A stretch of 64,000 nucleotides of DNA from Bacillota bacterium (GTDB lineage: Bacteria; Bacillota; Clostridia; Acetivibrionales; JANLFN01), in contig JAEWTV010000042.1 in the NCBI GenBank assembly GCA_023397675.1, positions 1 to 64,000 on the forward strand, in the 5' to 3' direction. Below are positions 18,139 through 27,474 of this stretch, piece by piece. Each line of letters opens with the position of its first letter. Position 1 is the stretch's first letter. A program made the position numbers and the translations under genes. The notes under the pieces were generated by a model. The model searched no databases, had not been told where the DNA came from, and saw nothing but the letters and a program-made list of their open reading frames with translations.

Positions 18139-18637
18139 TTGTATCGAGACCCCTGCCTTCGCTATTCTGTTTATCAATCTTATTTTCTGACAATGACCTT
18201 AATCTGCTCAAATTGGATTTAAAAACATCCCCTCCTGAAAACTTTCCTGTATCCATATCGCTAATTTCAGGTTCCTGCTTTTTCTTTTCCGTCTTCTTTT
18301 TAAACCCTTGAATATACTTTTCAAGAAAGCCTTTGAACTCAAAGCCTCCTTCATTTTTTGAAACCTTATCTTCCATTTCTGAGGCATCAAGTTTTATTGT
18401 CGTCAAATAATTTATACTTTTTCCTGCAGTAGCGACAAGCACAAATTCTTCGCCCACCTTCATGAGGTGTATCTGTTTATCCATCCCAAGGCTAATGGTT
18501 TCAACAATGCTTATGTACTGGCCTTTTGCAGATTTTTGGGACTTACGTCCGATAAACTTTGTTGTAACAACCGCAAGGAACAGTACAGAGCCAAAAGCCA
18601 ATATTATGCCTAGCGTCTGAAGTATAAAATTATCCAT
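18128..18637 (-). CDS. fliO: flagellar biosynthesis protein FliO/FliZ
   Basis: 169 aa. One N-terminal membrane helix (~5-25) is followed by a FliO beta domain (KGQYISIVETISLGMDKQI, then FVLVATAGKSINYL) and a charged tail. It helps assemble the FliP ring. It sits directly before fliP, as is usual. Confidence 0.9.
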   Translation of the reverse strand: MDNFILQTLGIILAFGSVLFLAVVTTKFIGRKSQKSAKGQYISIVETISLGMDKQIHLMKVGEEFVLVATAGKSINYLTTIKLDASEMEDKVSKNEGGFEFKGFLEKYIQGFKKKTEKKKQEPEISDMDTGKFSGGDVFKSNLSRLRSLSENKIDKQNSEGRGLDTNDK

Positions 18638-18660
18638 TAATAAGCGACCCCAATTCTGTT

Positions 18661-19023
18661 TTATCCAAGCACTTTTTTAACCGCTTCAACAACACGTTCT
18701 GCCTGGAATGGCTTAACAATAAAGTCTCTAGCACCTGCCTGAATTGACTCAATAACCATTGCCTGCTGACCCATAGCAGAACACATGATAATCTTTGCGT
18801 CTGCATTGATTTTCTTTATTTCCTTAACTGCCTGTATACCGTCAACTTCAGGCATTGTAATATCCATTATTACAAGGTCAGGGATTAAGTCCTTATACTG
18901 TTGTATGGCCCTTGCACCATTTTCTGCATCCCCTGCAATTTCGTATCCGTTTTTACTAAGGATGTCCTTGATCATCATTCTCATAAATGCCGCATCGTCG
19001 ACAATAAGTATCCTCTTTCCCAT
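18661..19023 (-). CDS. cheY: chemotaxis response regulator CheY
   Basis: 120 aa, a stand-alone receiver domain: acidic pair VDDAAFMR, phosphoacceptor Asp in LVIMDITMP (~54), Thr/Ser in MCSAMG and Lys in FIVKPF. CheY-P binds FliM and FliY to change rotation. Placed between fliY and fliO, as in Bacillus. Confidence 0.97.
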   Translation of the reverse strand: MGKRILIVDDAAFMRMMIKDILSKNGYEIAGDAENGARAIQQYKDLIPDLVIMDITMPEVDGIQAVKEIKKINADAKIIMCSAMGQQAMVIESIQAGARDFIVKPFQAERVVEAVKKVLG

Positions 19024-19175
19024 TATTGTATCCCTCTCCTTATAAAGATGTTTGTTTAAAACTGCCTTTCTGCATCAATTATGGCTGCATCAGCTGTTTA
19101 TTATAGTGTTTGTTTGATGTAATCCCTAATGCTTTCCTAGCAGCTTCAGTTATTTTAATGAATTTTAGTTCAATT

Positions 19176-20345
19176 TTATAGTCTCTTAGATGGATGAATT
19201 ATGTCTGTTATTCTTACACCAAAGCTTTCATCAATTACTACTACTTCTCCTTTTGCAATCGCCTTGCCGTTTACCATAATATCAACCGGTTCACCGGCAA
19301 GCTTGTCAAGTTCTATTATTGAACCCGGACCAAATTCAAGAATCTCTCTTATAAGCTTATGTGTCCTTCCAAGTTCAACAGTTACCTGTAACGGAACATC
19401 CATGATAAGGCTTATGTTTTTCTTTTCAATCATTATCCTGCTGTCATCAAATGATTGGAATTGCGCAGGCTGTACGTTTACATGTTCTCTTTGCCTTGGT
19501 GCCTCATAAGACCTTGAATACCCTGCATCAGCATCCATTGCCCCATACATGTCATTTGAACTCATCTGAGGTGTTTCAACAGAAGGCTGAGCCGGTTTAG
19601 GCTGTGATGGCGGAGCCGCTTGTTGAGTCTTTTTCTCAGGTGCAGGAGCAGCGCTTGAACCTCCTACATCCATGTTAAGAAGATTGGTAACAAGCTCTTT
19701 GGAAAAACTGATAGGAAGCAGCTGCATTATTTCACTGTCAATGAGGTTTCCTATCTCCATCCTGAATGAAATTTTAACAAACTTGTCCATATCATTTTGA
19801 AAAACTGCATATGGATTATCCGTGTCAAAATTCATTGTAAATGCTTTTGGTGGTGAAATATCAATCCTGTTACCAAACATTGAAGACATTGAAGTTGCAG
19901 ATGAACCTACCATTTGATTCATTGCTTCACTTATAGCACTCAAGTGAAGGTCAGTAAGATCCCCTGCAGTATTTGTACCATCACCGCCCATCATAAGGTC
20001 GGTAATAATCTTTACGTCATTTTCGTTCATTAACAGGAGGTTTGTTCCAACTAAACCCTTGGTGTACTCAACTCTTACTGCAACCATTTGAGATGAATAT
20101 TCCTTTTGCATTTCGTCCCATGTCGTTACAGAAACCTTTGGTGTGGTAATTAAAACCTTTTGTCCAAGCAGAGTAAAAAGAGTTGTAGCTGAGGTTCCCA
20201 TGCTTATGTTTCCTATCTCACCCAAAGCATCCTTTTCCTGCGATGACAAGTCTTCTCCTGTGTCATTGCCGCCTCCAGAAGTGTCGGATAAAGGAGTACC
20301 ATTTAACAAAGCATCTATTTCTGCCTGTGATAACATGTCTCCCAT
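19176..20345 (-). CDS. fliY: C-ring protein and CheY-P phosphatase FliY (FliN fusion)
   Basis: 389 aa from the ATG at 20345, which has GGGAGG 9 nt upstream at the very end of fliM. An N-terminal CheY-binding helix (MLSQAEIDALLNG) precedes a CheC-like phosphatase domain with two sites (LGEIGNISMGTSATTL, and SAISEAMNQMVGSSATSM). A Pro/Gln-rich linker (~235-300) leads to a C-terminal FliN/SpoA domain. It forms the distal C-ring and removes phosphate from CheY. A 152-bp gap follows before cheY. Confidence 0.96.
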   Translation of the reverse strand: MGDMLSQAEIDALLNGTPLSDTSGGGNDTGEDLSSQEKDALGEIGNISMGTSATTLFTLLGQKVLITTPKVSVTTWDEMQKEYSSQMVAVRVEYTKGLVGTNLLLMNENDVKIITDLMMGGDGTNTAGDLTDLHLSAISEAMNQMVGSSATSMSSMFGNRIDISPPKAFTMNFDTDNPYAVFQNDMDKFVKISFRMEIGNLIDSEIMQLLPISFSKELVTNLLNMDVGGSSAAPAPEKKTQQAAPPSQPKPAQPSVETPQMSSNDMYGAMDADAGYSRSYEAPRQREHVNVQPAQFQSFDDSRIMIEKKNISLIMDVPLQVTVELGRTHKLIREILEFGPGSIIELDKLAGEPVDIMVNGKAIAKGEVVVIDESFGVRITDIIHPSKRL

Positions 20346-20346
20346 A

Positions 20347-21333
20347 TTAATCATCCTCCCTTCTAATAACATCCGTAATCTTTACAGAAACTTTGCTCTT
20401 TCTTACACCCGGTTTGCCGTAAAACTTATGTAAATCGCCTACCATTATTTCAAGGTCACCGTTAATGGCAGTGTCCAGCGATATTACATCCCCCGGCTGT
20501 AGTTCGATAAAATCATTAACATTTATCGTTGTCTTTCCAAGAATAGCTTTTACCGGAACTATAGTGTTTTCAATCTTAAGTTCTATTGATTCTCTCGTCT
20601 CTTTGGATGTTTCTTTCTCTACTGTTGAAAACCAATATCTTGTACTCAGCTTTGGCAATATAGGTTCGACAACCAAATGTGGAATACAAATATTTATCAT
20701 GCCTTCTACTTCGCCGACCCTTGTACTTAAGGTTATAAGAGCAACACGTTCATTCGGCGATATGATCTGAGCAAACTGTGCATTTGTTTCTATCTTTTCT
20801 AGCCTTGGCCTTATGGATACTACATTCTCCCAAGGCTCTCTCATTAGATTCAGTATCTGTATGATAATTCTTTCAATTATTGCAATTTCTACCTCGGTGA
20901 AGCCCCTTATCTTTTCGATTGAAGTTCCTCTGCCTCCAAGTATCCTATCAACCAGAGCAAAGGCAACTGCAGGAGACATTTCAAAAATTATCGATCCTGT
21001 TAAAGGTGCAAAATCAACTACTGCAAGAATTACAGGATTTGATATTGAGTTATTGAATTCATAATATGAAAGTTCTTCCACCGACATATAATCAACTTGG
21101 ACCAATGTTCTCAGATATCCTGAAAGGAAGTTTGTTACTAGTCTTGCATATGTATCATGGATAATCTGCATTGTTTTGAGCTGATCCTTGGCGAACTTGC
21201 TTGGCCGCCTGAAGTCATGATTTCTGACCTTTTTTTCCTGAGTGGTTGTCTGCATCTGCTGAACATCAACTTCACCGGTATTCAGGGCTTTAAGCAGTTC
21301 GTCTATTTCATTTTGAGATAGAATATCTCCCAC
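20347..21333 (-). CDS. fliM: flagellar motor switch protein FliM
   Basis: 328 aa from the GTG at 21333, which sits 8 nt after AGAGGGG and gives the normal VGDILSQNEIDELL N-terminus. An ATG two codons upstream lies too close to that site but remains possible. The CheY-binding N-terminal helix, a CheC-like middle domain and a C-terminal SpoA domain are all present. The stop is followed at once by fliY. Confidence 0.96.
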   Translation of the reverse strand: MGDILSQNEIDELLKALNTGEVDVQQMQTTTQEKKVRNHDFRRPSKFAKDQLKTMQIIHDTYARLVTNFLSGYLRTLVQVDYMSVEELSYYEFNNSISNPVILAVVDFAPLTGSIIFEMSPAVAFALVDRILGGRGTSIEKIRGFTEVEIAIIERIIIQILNLMREPWENVVSIRPRLEKIETNAQFAQIISPNERVALITLSTRVGEVEGMINICIPHLVVEPILPKLSTRYWFSTVEKETSKETRESIELKIENTIVPVKAILGKTTINVNDFIELQPGDVISLDTAINGDLEIMVGDLHKFYGKPGVRKSKVSVKITDVIRREDD

Positions 21334-21348
21334 TTGCATCACCCCTCT

Positions 21349-21867
21349 TTATTGGTAAAACCAATCAGGAAAACTGATTTTATATATTATTTTATTTTCT
21401 TTTGCATTCTTTTCATTTTCAAGCAAAAGTGTATTAAGCAGCTTCATCAGATCCTCTTTTGCCTTTTCCTTAATCTCCTTTTGCTGTACATCCTCATAGG
21501 TCAGACCCTGGAAATATGAATTAATAGTTTCCTTAATTTCACCGTCATATTTTTCAATCTTTGCTGTAACATCTTTAATACCGCTTACTTTTGTTTTATA
21601 AGAAATCTCCATATTTAAGCGAATAACTGATTTTGCATCACCTGTCGGTTTTAAATTAAAATATTTTTTATCTTCAAATAATACTTTTTTTGTTAATTCA
21701 CTATCTTCCGGCATTGGAAGCTGCGTTTGTATTTGTACTGTTGTTTTGCTGGACGAATTTGACGAACCCCCGCCTCCCAGAAGTAGATATCCGGCGAGTA
21801 CTGCAAGGGTTATGGTAAGAAGTGCTACTATTATTATAAGTATGAAGAAACTACTCTTTCCCTCCAA
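21349..21867 (-). CDS. fliL: flagellar basal-body protein FliL
   Basis: 172 aa, TTG start after GGGGGCATAAGTT. One membrane helix (~5-30) and a periplasmic-side FliL domain (YFNLKPTGDAKSVIRLNMEI; C-terminal YKISFPDWFYQ). It surrounds the stator and supports torque. The motAB genes often found nearby are absent here. Confidence 0.93.
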   Translation of the reverse strand: MEGKSSFFILIIIVALLTITLAVLAGYLLLGGGGSSNSSSKTTVQIQTQLPMPEDSELTKKVLFEDKKYFNLKPTGDAKSVIRLNMEISYKTKVSGIKDVTAKIEKYDGEIKETINSYFQGLTYEDVQQKEIKEKAKEDLMKLLNTLLLENEKNAKENKIIYKISFPDWFYQ

Positions 21868-21930
21868 AACTTATGCCCCCTTTATCTTTTGAGTAAAAAA
21901 CTTCACAAAACAAATCATCTATAAGAGCAA

Positions 21931-22128
21931 TTAACATGTTTTATTACATGACAATATTCTACTTTTGTATTGTATTACCTTTTCAATTACGTCATCAACC
22001 GAGTTAGCCACAACGTACTTTCTGCCGTCTATTGTTGTAATTACAGTATCAGGCGTGGCTTCGACAGTCTCAATCAGTTCACAATTAAGGACAAAACTCG
22101 ACCCATTTAACCTTTTCACATTAATCAT
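21931..22128 (-). CDS. FlbD family small flagellar protein
   Basis: 65 aa from the ATG at 22128; the longer frame to 22185 has no ribosome site. It has the family pattern INVKRLNGSSFVLN, VEATPDTVITTIDGRKYVV and a DVIEKV tail. The Gram-positive FlbD/SwrD family is unrelated to the Caulobacter regulator FlbD. In Bacillus SwrD boosts motor torque. Located between flgE and fliL as in Bacillus. Confidence 0.9.
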   Translation of the reverse strand: MINVKRLNGSSFVLNCELIETVEATPDTVITTIDGRKYVVANSVDDVIEKVIQYKSRILSCNKTC

Positions 22129-22239
22129 AATATTTTTACCCCAAAAACTCAATAGAAATCTTGTTTTTTTGCAAATTTTGCGCATTTATATATAGGAAAT
22201 GCATCAATATTTTTCTAATTTATTATTCGATTATTTAAC

Positions 22240-22278
22240 AGTTAAGGTTAAGCATGTTTTTGATGCTTAACCTTAACT
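22240..22278 (-). promoter_or_regulatory. perfect 16-bp hairpin between flgE and flbD
   Basis: Arms 22240-22255 and 22263-22278 are exactly complementary around a 7-nt loop. On the mRNA strand no U-tract follows (next bases TGTTAAATAAT), so it is not a standard terminator. It begins 14 bp after the flgE stop. It may act as an mRNA 3'-end stabiliser, a processing site or a partial attenuator separating hook genes from the downstream motor genes. Confidence 0.7.
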
Positions 22279-22291
22279 ATAATTTATTGTA

Positions 22292-23605
22292 TTATCTCTT
22301 TAAGTTAACAAGTTCCTGAAGCATTTCATCAGAGGTTGTAATTATTCTGCTGTTTGCTTGGAAGCCTCTCTGCGTAACAATCATATCAGTGAATTCCTTT
22401 GAGAGGTCAACGTTTGACATTTCCAAAGTACCAGGATTTATTTTTCCTGTGCCTTCAGCTCCGGCTTTTACACCCTTCTTGAAGTCACCCGAGTTTGTTG
22501 TCGGTATGTACATGTTTTCTCCGACCTTCTGCAAACCTGCCGGGTTTTCGAAGCTGGCCAGTGCAACCATTCCAAGCGGCTGCTGCTGTCCATTGCTGTA
22601 TATACCGGTAAGTATTCCGTCTCCGCCTACACTGAAGGTAACAAGATTTCCTGTTGCATAACCATCGATATTTTTAGGTTTTACTGATGAATCTGCATTA
22701 AATGTACTTATTTGTGAGAAATCAAGTTTAACAGTAAAACTGCCAGTACCGGCTGCTGCTGCAGGAGTAAAAATAACATCCTTTGTTACAGGGGTTGCAG
22801 CATCAGTTTTATTTATTACGCCTTTATCGTCAAACGCAATAGTTCCGGTTACTGCAGCACCAGTAGTCCCTGTTGGTGTAGGAATACTCCATGTCCATGT
22901 TGATCCAGTTGCTGTTGCTGTTGCTTTTTGAAAGTTAACAGTAACTTTGTAATTATTTCCCAAGTTATCATAAATAGTCAATGGGACAGAAAACTGAGTG
23001 GCTGCAGGTACAGGTACAGCTTTACTAGCATCCAGGTTTCCTGACAATACAGCATTAGCTGTTGCTTTTGCAGCAATAATCTTCTTATTTCCGTTTGCTG
23101 CATCAGAATACAAATTTATAGGTTCTATAGGTTTTTCAGTATCGAAAGTATACGATCCATCAGAATTACGGGTATAGTTCTGCCAGCCCATTACGTTCAA
23201 TCCACTTCCTGATACAAGATTACCAAGCTTATCTATACCGAAATTACCTGCTCTTGAAAATCTGTATGTATCATTACTTCCACCCTGCAGAATAAAGAAG
23301 CCATCGCCATCTATTGCCATATCAGTAGGGTTGTCCGTTCTCTGAACGCTTCCTCTTGTTGTTATAGTATCTATACTTCCAACTCCGATACCAAGTCCAA
23401 CCTGCATTGGGTTGGTACCGCCTCTACCTGTAGCAGCATCAGGCGCACCTGCACCTTTAGTTGTCTGGCTGAAAATTTCCTGGAAGGTTACTCTTCCTGA
23501 TTTAAAGCCGACTGTGTTAACATTTGCTACGTTATTACCAATGACGTCCATTTTCGCCTGGTGAGCGGAAAGTCCCGAAACACCGGAAAACATTGATCTC
23601 ATCAT
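22292..23605 (-). CDS. flgE: flagellar hook protein FlgE
   Basis: 437 aa, strong AAGGAGG site 11 nt before the first of two adjacent ATGs. The conserved rod/hook N-terminus (SGVSGLSAHQAKMDVIGNNV) and the C-terminal heptad motif (DLSKEFTDMIVTQRGFQANS) enclose a Thr/Ala-rich variable domain (~200-310). It polymerises into the hook after FlgD capping. Confidence 0.96.
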   Translation of the reverse strand: MMRSMFSGVSGLSAHQAKMDVIGNNVANVNTVGFKSGRVTFQEIFSQTTKGAGAPDAATGRGGTNPMQVGLGIGVGSIDTITTRGSVQRTDNPTDMAIDGDGFFILQGGSNDTYRFSRAGNFGIDKLGNLVSGSGLNVMGWQNYTRNSDGSYTFDTEKPIEPINLYSDAANGNKKIIAAKATANAVLSGNLDASKAVPVPAATQFSVPLTIYDNLGNNYKVTVNFQKATATATGSTWTWSIPTPTGTTGAAVTGTIAFDDKGVINKTDAATPVTKDVIFTPAAAAGTGSFTVKLDFSQISTFNADSSVKPKNIDGYATGNLVTFSVGGDGILTGIYSNGQQQPLGMVALASFENPAGLQKVGENMYIPTTNSGDFKKGVKAGAEGTGKINPGTLEMSNVDLSKEFTDMIVTQRGFQANSRIITTSDEMLQELVNLKR

Positions 23606-23702
23606 AGTTGAAACGACCTCCTTCAGCTTTATACTTTTCTATTCCTTCCATCATTCCGGAATAGGTAGCCTCCCGAAAGGGTCCGGCTACTTAAATTTTG
23701 TT

Positions 23703-24092
23703 TTACGCGATTACTGCTCCGTCAATGTTTGTAAAAACATTTGACTTGAGCTCTTCACTGTTAACTGCTGTAATAACTGTCTTGTTTCTTACATTTACTA
23801 CGAAAGCCATATTGTCCATCAAAACAAGTGAATCCTTGACACCTTTTTGTTCAGCTTTTTTTACCGCCTGGTTTATTTTTTCCTTCTGTTGGTCGGAAAG
23901 CTGAATATTTCTTGATTGTAGTCTTAATTCAGCATGCTTTGAAAATTTGACTTCCCCCTGCTGCTCGACTTTTTCCTTTAGGATACTTCCAAAATCACTT
24001 TGATTCTGTACCTGCTTTTCTTTCACAGGTTGGTTGTTAAAGCCGGGCACATTATTTATTCTGTTTAAGAAGCCGTTGTTGTTAATTACCAT
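23703..24092 (-). CDS. flagellar operon protein of the flg_new family (TIGR02530)
   Basis: 129 aa from the ATG at 24092, 7 nt after GAGGGT; an upstream in-frame TTG lacks a site. The family signature FSKHAELRLQSRNIQLSD is present, followed by a Lys/Glu-rich helix and SLVLMDNMAFVVNVRNKTVITAV. The family is conserved between flgD and flgE in Firmicutes. Exact function is unknown. Confidence 0.88.
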   Translation of the reverse strand: MVINNNGFLNRINNVPGFNNQPVKEKQVQNQSDFGSILKEKVEQQGEVKFSKHAELRLQSRNIQLSDQQKEKINQAVKKAEQKGVKDSLVLMDNMAFVVNVRNKTVITAVNSEELKSNVFTNIDGAVIA

Positions 24093-24121
24093 TTTCTGCA
24101 CCCTCTTTGCCAATCATTGCT

Positions 24122-24982
24122 TTATGGTGTTGTTGTGGTAGCTTTTGGACTTACTGAATAAATACTTTCAACCGGTACATAAACATCATCAAGAACAACA
24201 TCAATGGATCCCTCTGAATCAAAAGTAAAACTTTTAAGGTTTGCCTTAACGGGAACTTCAGTGCCTGTATCAGCATCCTTAATTATAAGTGTTACCTGTT
24301 TGTCAGTACCATTCTTAGCAGCTTCAAGATAAGTCTTAATACGGTCTCTGTCGGTATAAGAATCATCACCGTCTATATAACCAGAAACTTTGACCTTCAC
24401 ATTATCCATAACTGCATAGTCCTCATATGCTCCCTTTTCAATTGACTTTACATTACCTGATACGTCAATGATATCACCTGTACTTGAGTCATATACAGCT
24501 CCTTTGGCATTGAAGCCTATGAGATTTGTATAAGTTGAAATGCTTGTATCAGTTGATCCTCTTGCATCGCTTACTGCAGTAATGTTTTCGATAGGAACAT
24601 CTTTACCTTTTACTACAACATAGGTCTTTCCTTCCTTTACCTTTACACTGCTAACAGTACCTGATATAGAACTGGTCTTATTTGTTTCCTCATCAGTCAG
24701 GCTTCCTTCTACATGCTTGCCTATCAATGAAAATCCCTGTGATTGAGTCATACTGCTGCTCATGTTCTGCATTTGTTCAAGCGAGCTGAACTGAGCCATT
24801 TGTCCTATGAATTCCTTATCATCCGTAGGATTCAAAGGATCCTGATATCTCAGCTGAGTTACCAGAAGAGTCAGAAACTCCTGTTTCCCAAGCTTGCCTG
24901 TGTTTCTGTTGGAAGTTTGGTTTGCTGTTTTTTGAATTATCTGCTCAATTGTATTGGAACTTGAAACATCAGTAACTGCCAT
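24122..24982 (-). CDS. flgD: hook-capping protein FlgD with a duplicated C-terminal module
   Basis: 286 aa, AGGAGG site. The N-terminal FlgD region (LGKQEFLTLLVTQLRYQDPL, QMAQFSSLEQMQN) is typical. Bacillus FlgD ends after one small beta module, seen here at ~86-138 (LIGKHVEGS through VPIENITAVS). Here a second, longer copy follows (~154-278, LIGFNAKGAVYD through VPVESIYSVS) with an insertion at ~184-243. It acts as the scaffold for hook polymerisation. Confidence 0.92.
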   Translation of the reverse strand: MAVTDVSSSNTIEQIIQKTANQTSNRNTGKLGKQEFLTLLVTQLRYQDPLNPTDDKEFIGQMAQFSSLEQMQNMSSSMTQSQGFSLIGKHVEGSLTDEETNKTSSISGTVSSVKVKEGKTYVVVKGKDVPIENITAVSDARGSTDTSISTYTNLIGFNAKGAVYDSSTGDIIDVSGNVKSIEKGAYEDYAVMDNVKVKVSGYIDGDDSYTDRDRIKTYLEAAKNGTDKQVTLIIKDADTGTEVPVKANLKSFTFDSEGSIDVVLDDVYVPVESIYSVSPKATTTTP

Positions 24983-24995
24983 TAATTTGCACCTC

Positions 24996-26591
24996 CTATG
25001 CTGTAAGATTTATTTTGCTTGATGTTGTCCAGTCATATGGATTAATCCTTTGGGCTGAACTGCTTACTTCTTCAACAGTTGTAATAGTTCTATTACCTAA
25101 TCCGTTCACCTTATTGCCTGCTGGCTTGCTTTCCTGTGAATAGCCGTCATTTCTGCCGAATCTGCGTTCACTTCCCTGCTGGCCTACTGAAACGCTGAAG
25201 TTCTGAACCGCTAAACCCTGCTTTTCAAGGGAATCCTTGAGAAGCTGCATGTTGCTTTCAAGAACCTGTTTTACCTGTTGGCTTTCAGCAACAAATTGAG
25301 CTGTTACTATACCACGTTCAGTAATTACCTTTAATGAAAGCTTACCGAGCGATTCAGGCTTAAGATCAATTACCATTTCGGATTTTTCACCGTTAGTCAA
25401 AACCTTTGCCTTTTCAATAACCTGGTTAACTATTTCATTTTTAGTAACAGGAAACGCCTTTTCTGTCTTGTTAACTGTATTTGCCTTCAAATCAGCCTGT
25501 GGTTGATTAATTGCTGAAGCCGGTTGATTATTTACTGCTTCCTTATTATTATCGGCTGTTGTAACAGTTTCCTTTACAGAAGTTTCCTTCGGAGCGTCTG
25601 TTTTTACTTCTTTTGCTCTGGTTTCAGCTGCATTTGCGTTTTGAGGCTTACTTATTTCATCCTTGCTGCCTTCTTGACTAGTACCGTTTTGTGCCTGGTT
25701 TTCAGTATTGTTTTCGGGAACCGCAGATACGGTATCTTTTGAAACTGAGGCTGTTATTTTTTCCATTGCTGACTTAACACTTTGTGCAAGATCATCATAA
25801 AACTTTTTAGGATCATCCTTAAGCTTCACTGTAAAGTCCTGTATTACGCCTTTAAGCTCATTCAGCAGCTGTTTTATATCAGCAGCAGCATCATTTTTTG
25901 TTTCTGCTACAGCTGCAACAGCTTGCTTTTGTACTTCAGCAGGTTTTATTTCATTGTTTTGAGTTAAAGGTTTCTGTACAGTTTCACCGTCTTTTAATGC
26001 TTCAAGCTGCTTTGAAATAAGCTGTGTTATTTCGGTTAATGTTTGTTTCTGATCATTATCCAAACCAAGCATTGAAGACAGCTTATCTATAGCTTCATCC
26101 GATTTAGATGGATCTGCCAGGTCTTGGGCCTTTATACCAAGACTCTCAAAAAGTTTTGAAAGCTTTGATGCATCAATACCAAGTACACCTGCAAGACTTT
26201 GAATAACCTCGTTTGATTTAGCATCATCAGCCTTGTCTTCCCCGAAATCAGTTACTTTTTCCTTTGCATCGGAATAATTCCTTATTTCTTTCGAATCATC
26301 ACTTACATCCTGTTGAGATTGCACAACTTTGTTTGTGCTGGCACTTTTGAAGGTTTTAAAGTTATCATCCTTAATATCATTATTAGTATTGTTTAAGGCA
26401 GAGGGTTTTTGTCTGGATGTGTTGTCTCTTACTTTTTCCGAAGCACCTCCCAACATTTCCTTAAAGGACGAAACACTTTTTCTGTCATCGGATTTCAATG
26501 ATTTGAGATCTGTTACCTGAGACGCTGAAACCTGTGGTGCAGAAACAGGGAAGATTTTTGAAAGATCCAGTGCATTGTTCTGATTTATCAT
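24996..26591 (-). CDS. fliK: flagellar hook-length control protein FliK
   Basis: 531 aa. Residues 1-~380 are low-complexity, Lys/Asp/Asn/Gln-rich and likely extended, as expected for a molecular ruler. The C-terminal FliK domain contains VIDLKPESLGKLSLKVI and VKQVLESNMQLLKDSLEKQG. After hook completion it contacts FlhB to switch export specificity. Order fliJ-ylxF-fliK-flgD matches Bacillus. Confidence 0.93.
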   Translation of the reverse strand: MINQNNALDLSKIFPVSAPQVSASQVTDLKSLKSDDRKSVSSFKEMLGGASEKVRDNTSRQKPSALNNTNNDIKDDNFKTFKSASTNKVVQSQQDVSDDSKEIRNYSDAKEKVTDFGEDKADDAKSNEVIQSLAGVLGIDASKLSKLFESLGIKAQDLADPSKSDEAIDKLSSMLGLDNDQKQTLTEITQLISKQLEALKDGETVQKPLTQNNEIKPAEVQKQAVAAVAETKNDAAADIKQLLNELKGVIQDFTVKLKDDPKKFYDDLAQSVKSAMEKITASVSKDTVSAVPENNTENQAQNGTSQEGSKDEISKPQNANAAETRAKEVKTDAPKETSVKETVTTADNNKEAVNNQPASAINQPQADLKANTVNKTEKAFPVTKNEIVNQVIEKAKVLTNGEKSEMVIDLKPESLGKLSLKVITERGIVTAQFVAESQQVKQVLESNMQLLKDSLEKQGLAVQNFSVSVGQQGSERRFGRNDGYSQESKPAGNKVNGLGNRTITTVEEVSSSAQRINPYDWTTSSKINLTA

Positions 26592-26641
26592 GTTTTCACC
26601 TCCTTATATTGTTTTTATATAGTAGACGGCTTTTTACACCG

Positions 26642-27463
26642 TTACTGACCTGTTTTTGTAGTAATGTAAGCCTTGGAAAGCTTGTCTGTTACAGTTGCAG
26701 CGAACTGTGAACTCATGGATGAAATTATGTTGGAAGCAGCATTACTGCTCATATTTTTCAATATTGATATAATCAAATCCATTTTTGAACTGCCCATTTG
26801 TTCAAGTATCTTTGCTGCAGATTCCGGTTCCATTGTAGAATAAAGCTTTGCAAAATCAATTGCTTCCTGTGTAGCTTTTTGTTGCTTCATGATTTGCTCA
26901 TATACCTGCTTTGCAACGTCGGGGCTTACTTGTTCAAAATAACTCTTGAAAGCTGTCTTATCTCCAGAGGCAACTATTTCATCAACCTTTTTCTTGTAAT
27001 CATCAAGCTGTTTTTGTTTTGTATCGCTATCTGCCTTCATTTTGTCATTTTCAGACTTTATCTTATCGTAATCTGCCTTTGCTTTCTCAAGCTCAGCAAG
27101 CTTTTTGTTTGCCTCATCAAGCTGCTTTTTCATTTCATCCCTGGATTTTTTTATATCGGTATATTTGGATCTGATTTCTTCGTCGGTTAATTTAGCAGGA
27201 TCATCTGGGTCGGGCTCCTTTGGGAGCATCCAGTTTATAATAGGAATATTTTTAAGCGTATTTTTATTCTTTTCGGCAAAACCAGCGATATTGTTGTGAA
27301 TAATAATATAAAAAGCCCCACCGACGACCACAATTATTATTGCTAATGCGGTCAGGAAAGCAAAAAGATAAAATTTAATATTCTTCTTCTCGCTTCCTTG
27401 CGGTGTAGGGCCTTGATCAGTCTTATCCGTCAGAACTGATGCACTTTTTTTAGTTTTTGCCAT
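26642..27463 (-). CDS. MotE/YlxF family protein with MgtE-N-like C-terminus
   Basis: 273 aa. A Lys-rich N-terminus, one membrane helix (~32-54), a long coiled coil (~95-165) and a C-terminal domain (~190-255) with the MgtE intracellular-type pattern YSTMEPESAAKILEQMGSS. This matches YlxF/FlbB/MotE proteins encoded between fliJ and fliK, which act as periplasmic chaperone or scaffold proteins for the stator or basal body. Confidence 0.85.
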   Translation of the reverse strand: MAKTKKSASVLTDKTDQGPTPQGSEKKNIKFYLFAFLTALAIIIVVVGGAFYIIIHNNIAGFAEKNKNTLKNIPIINWMLPKEPDPDDPAKLTDEEIRSKYTDIKKSRDEMKKQLDEANKKLAELEKAKADYDKIKSENDKMKADSDTKQKQLDDYKKKVDEIVASGDKTAFKSYFEQVSPDVAKQVYEQIMKQQKATQEAIDFAKLYSTMEPESAAKILEQMGSSKMDLIISILKNMSSNAASNIISSMSSQFAATVTDKLSKAYITTKTGQ

Positions 27464-27474
27464 TTCATTCCTCT

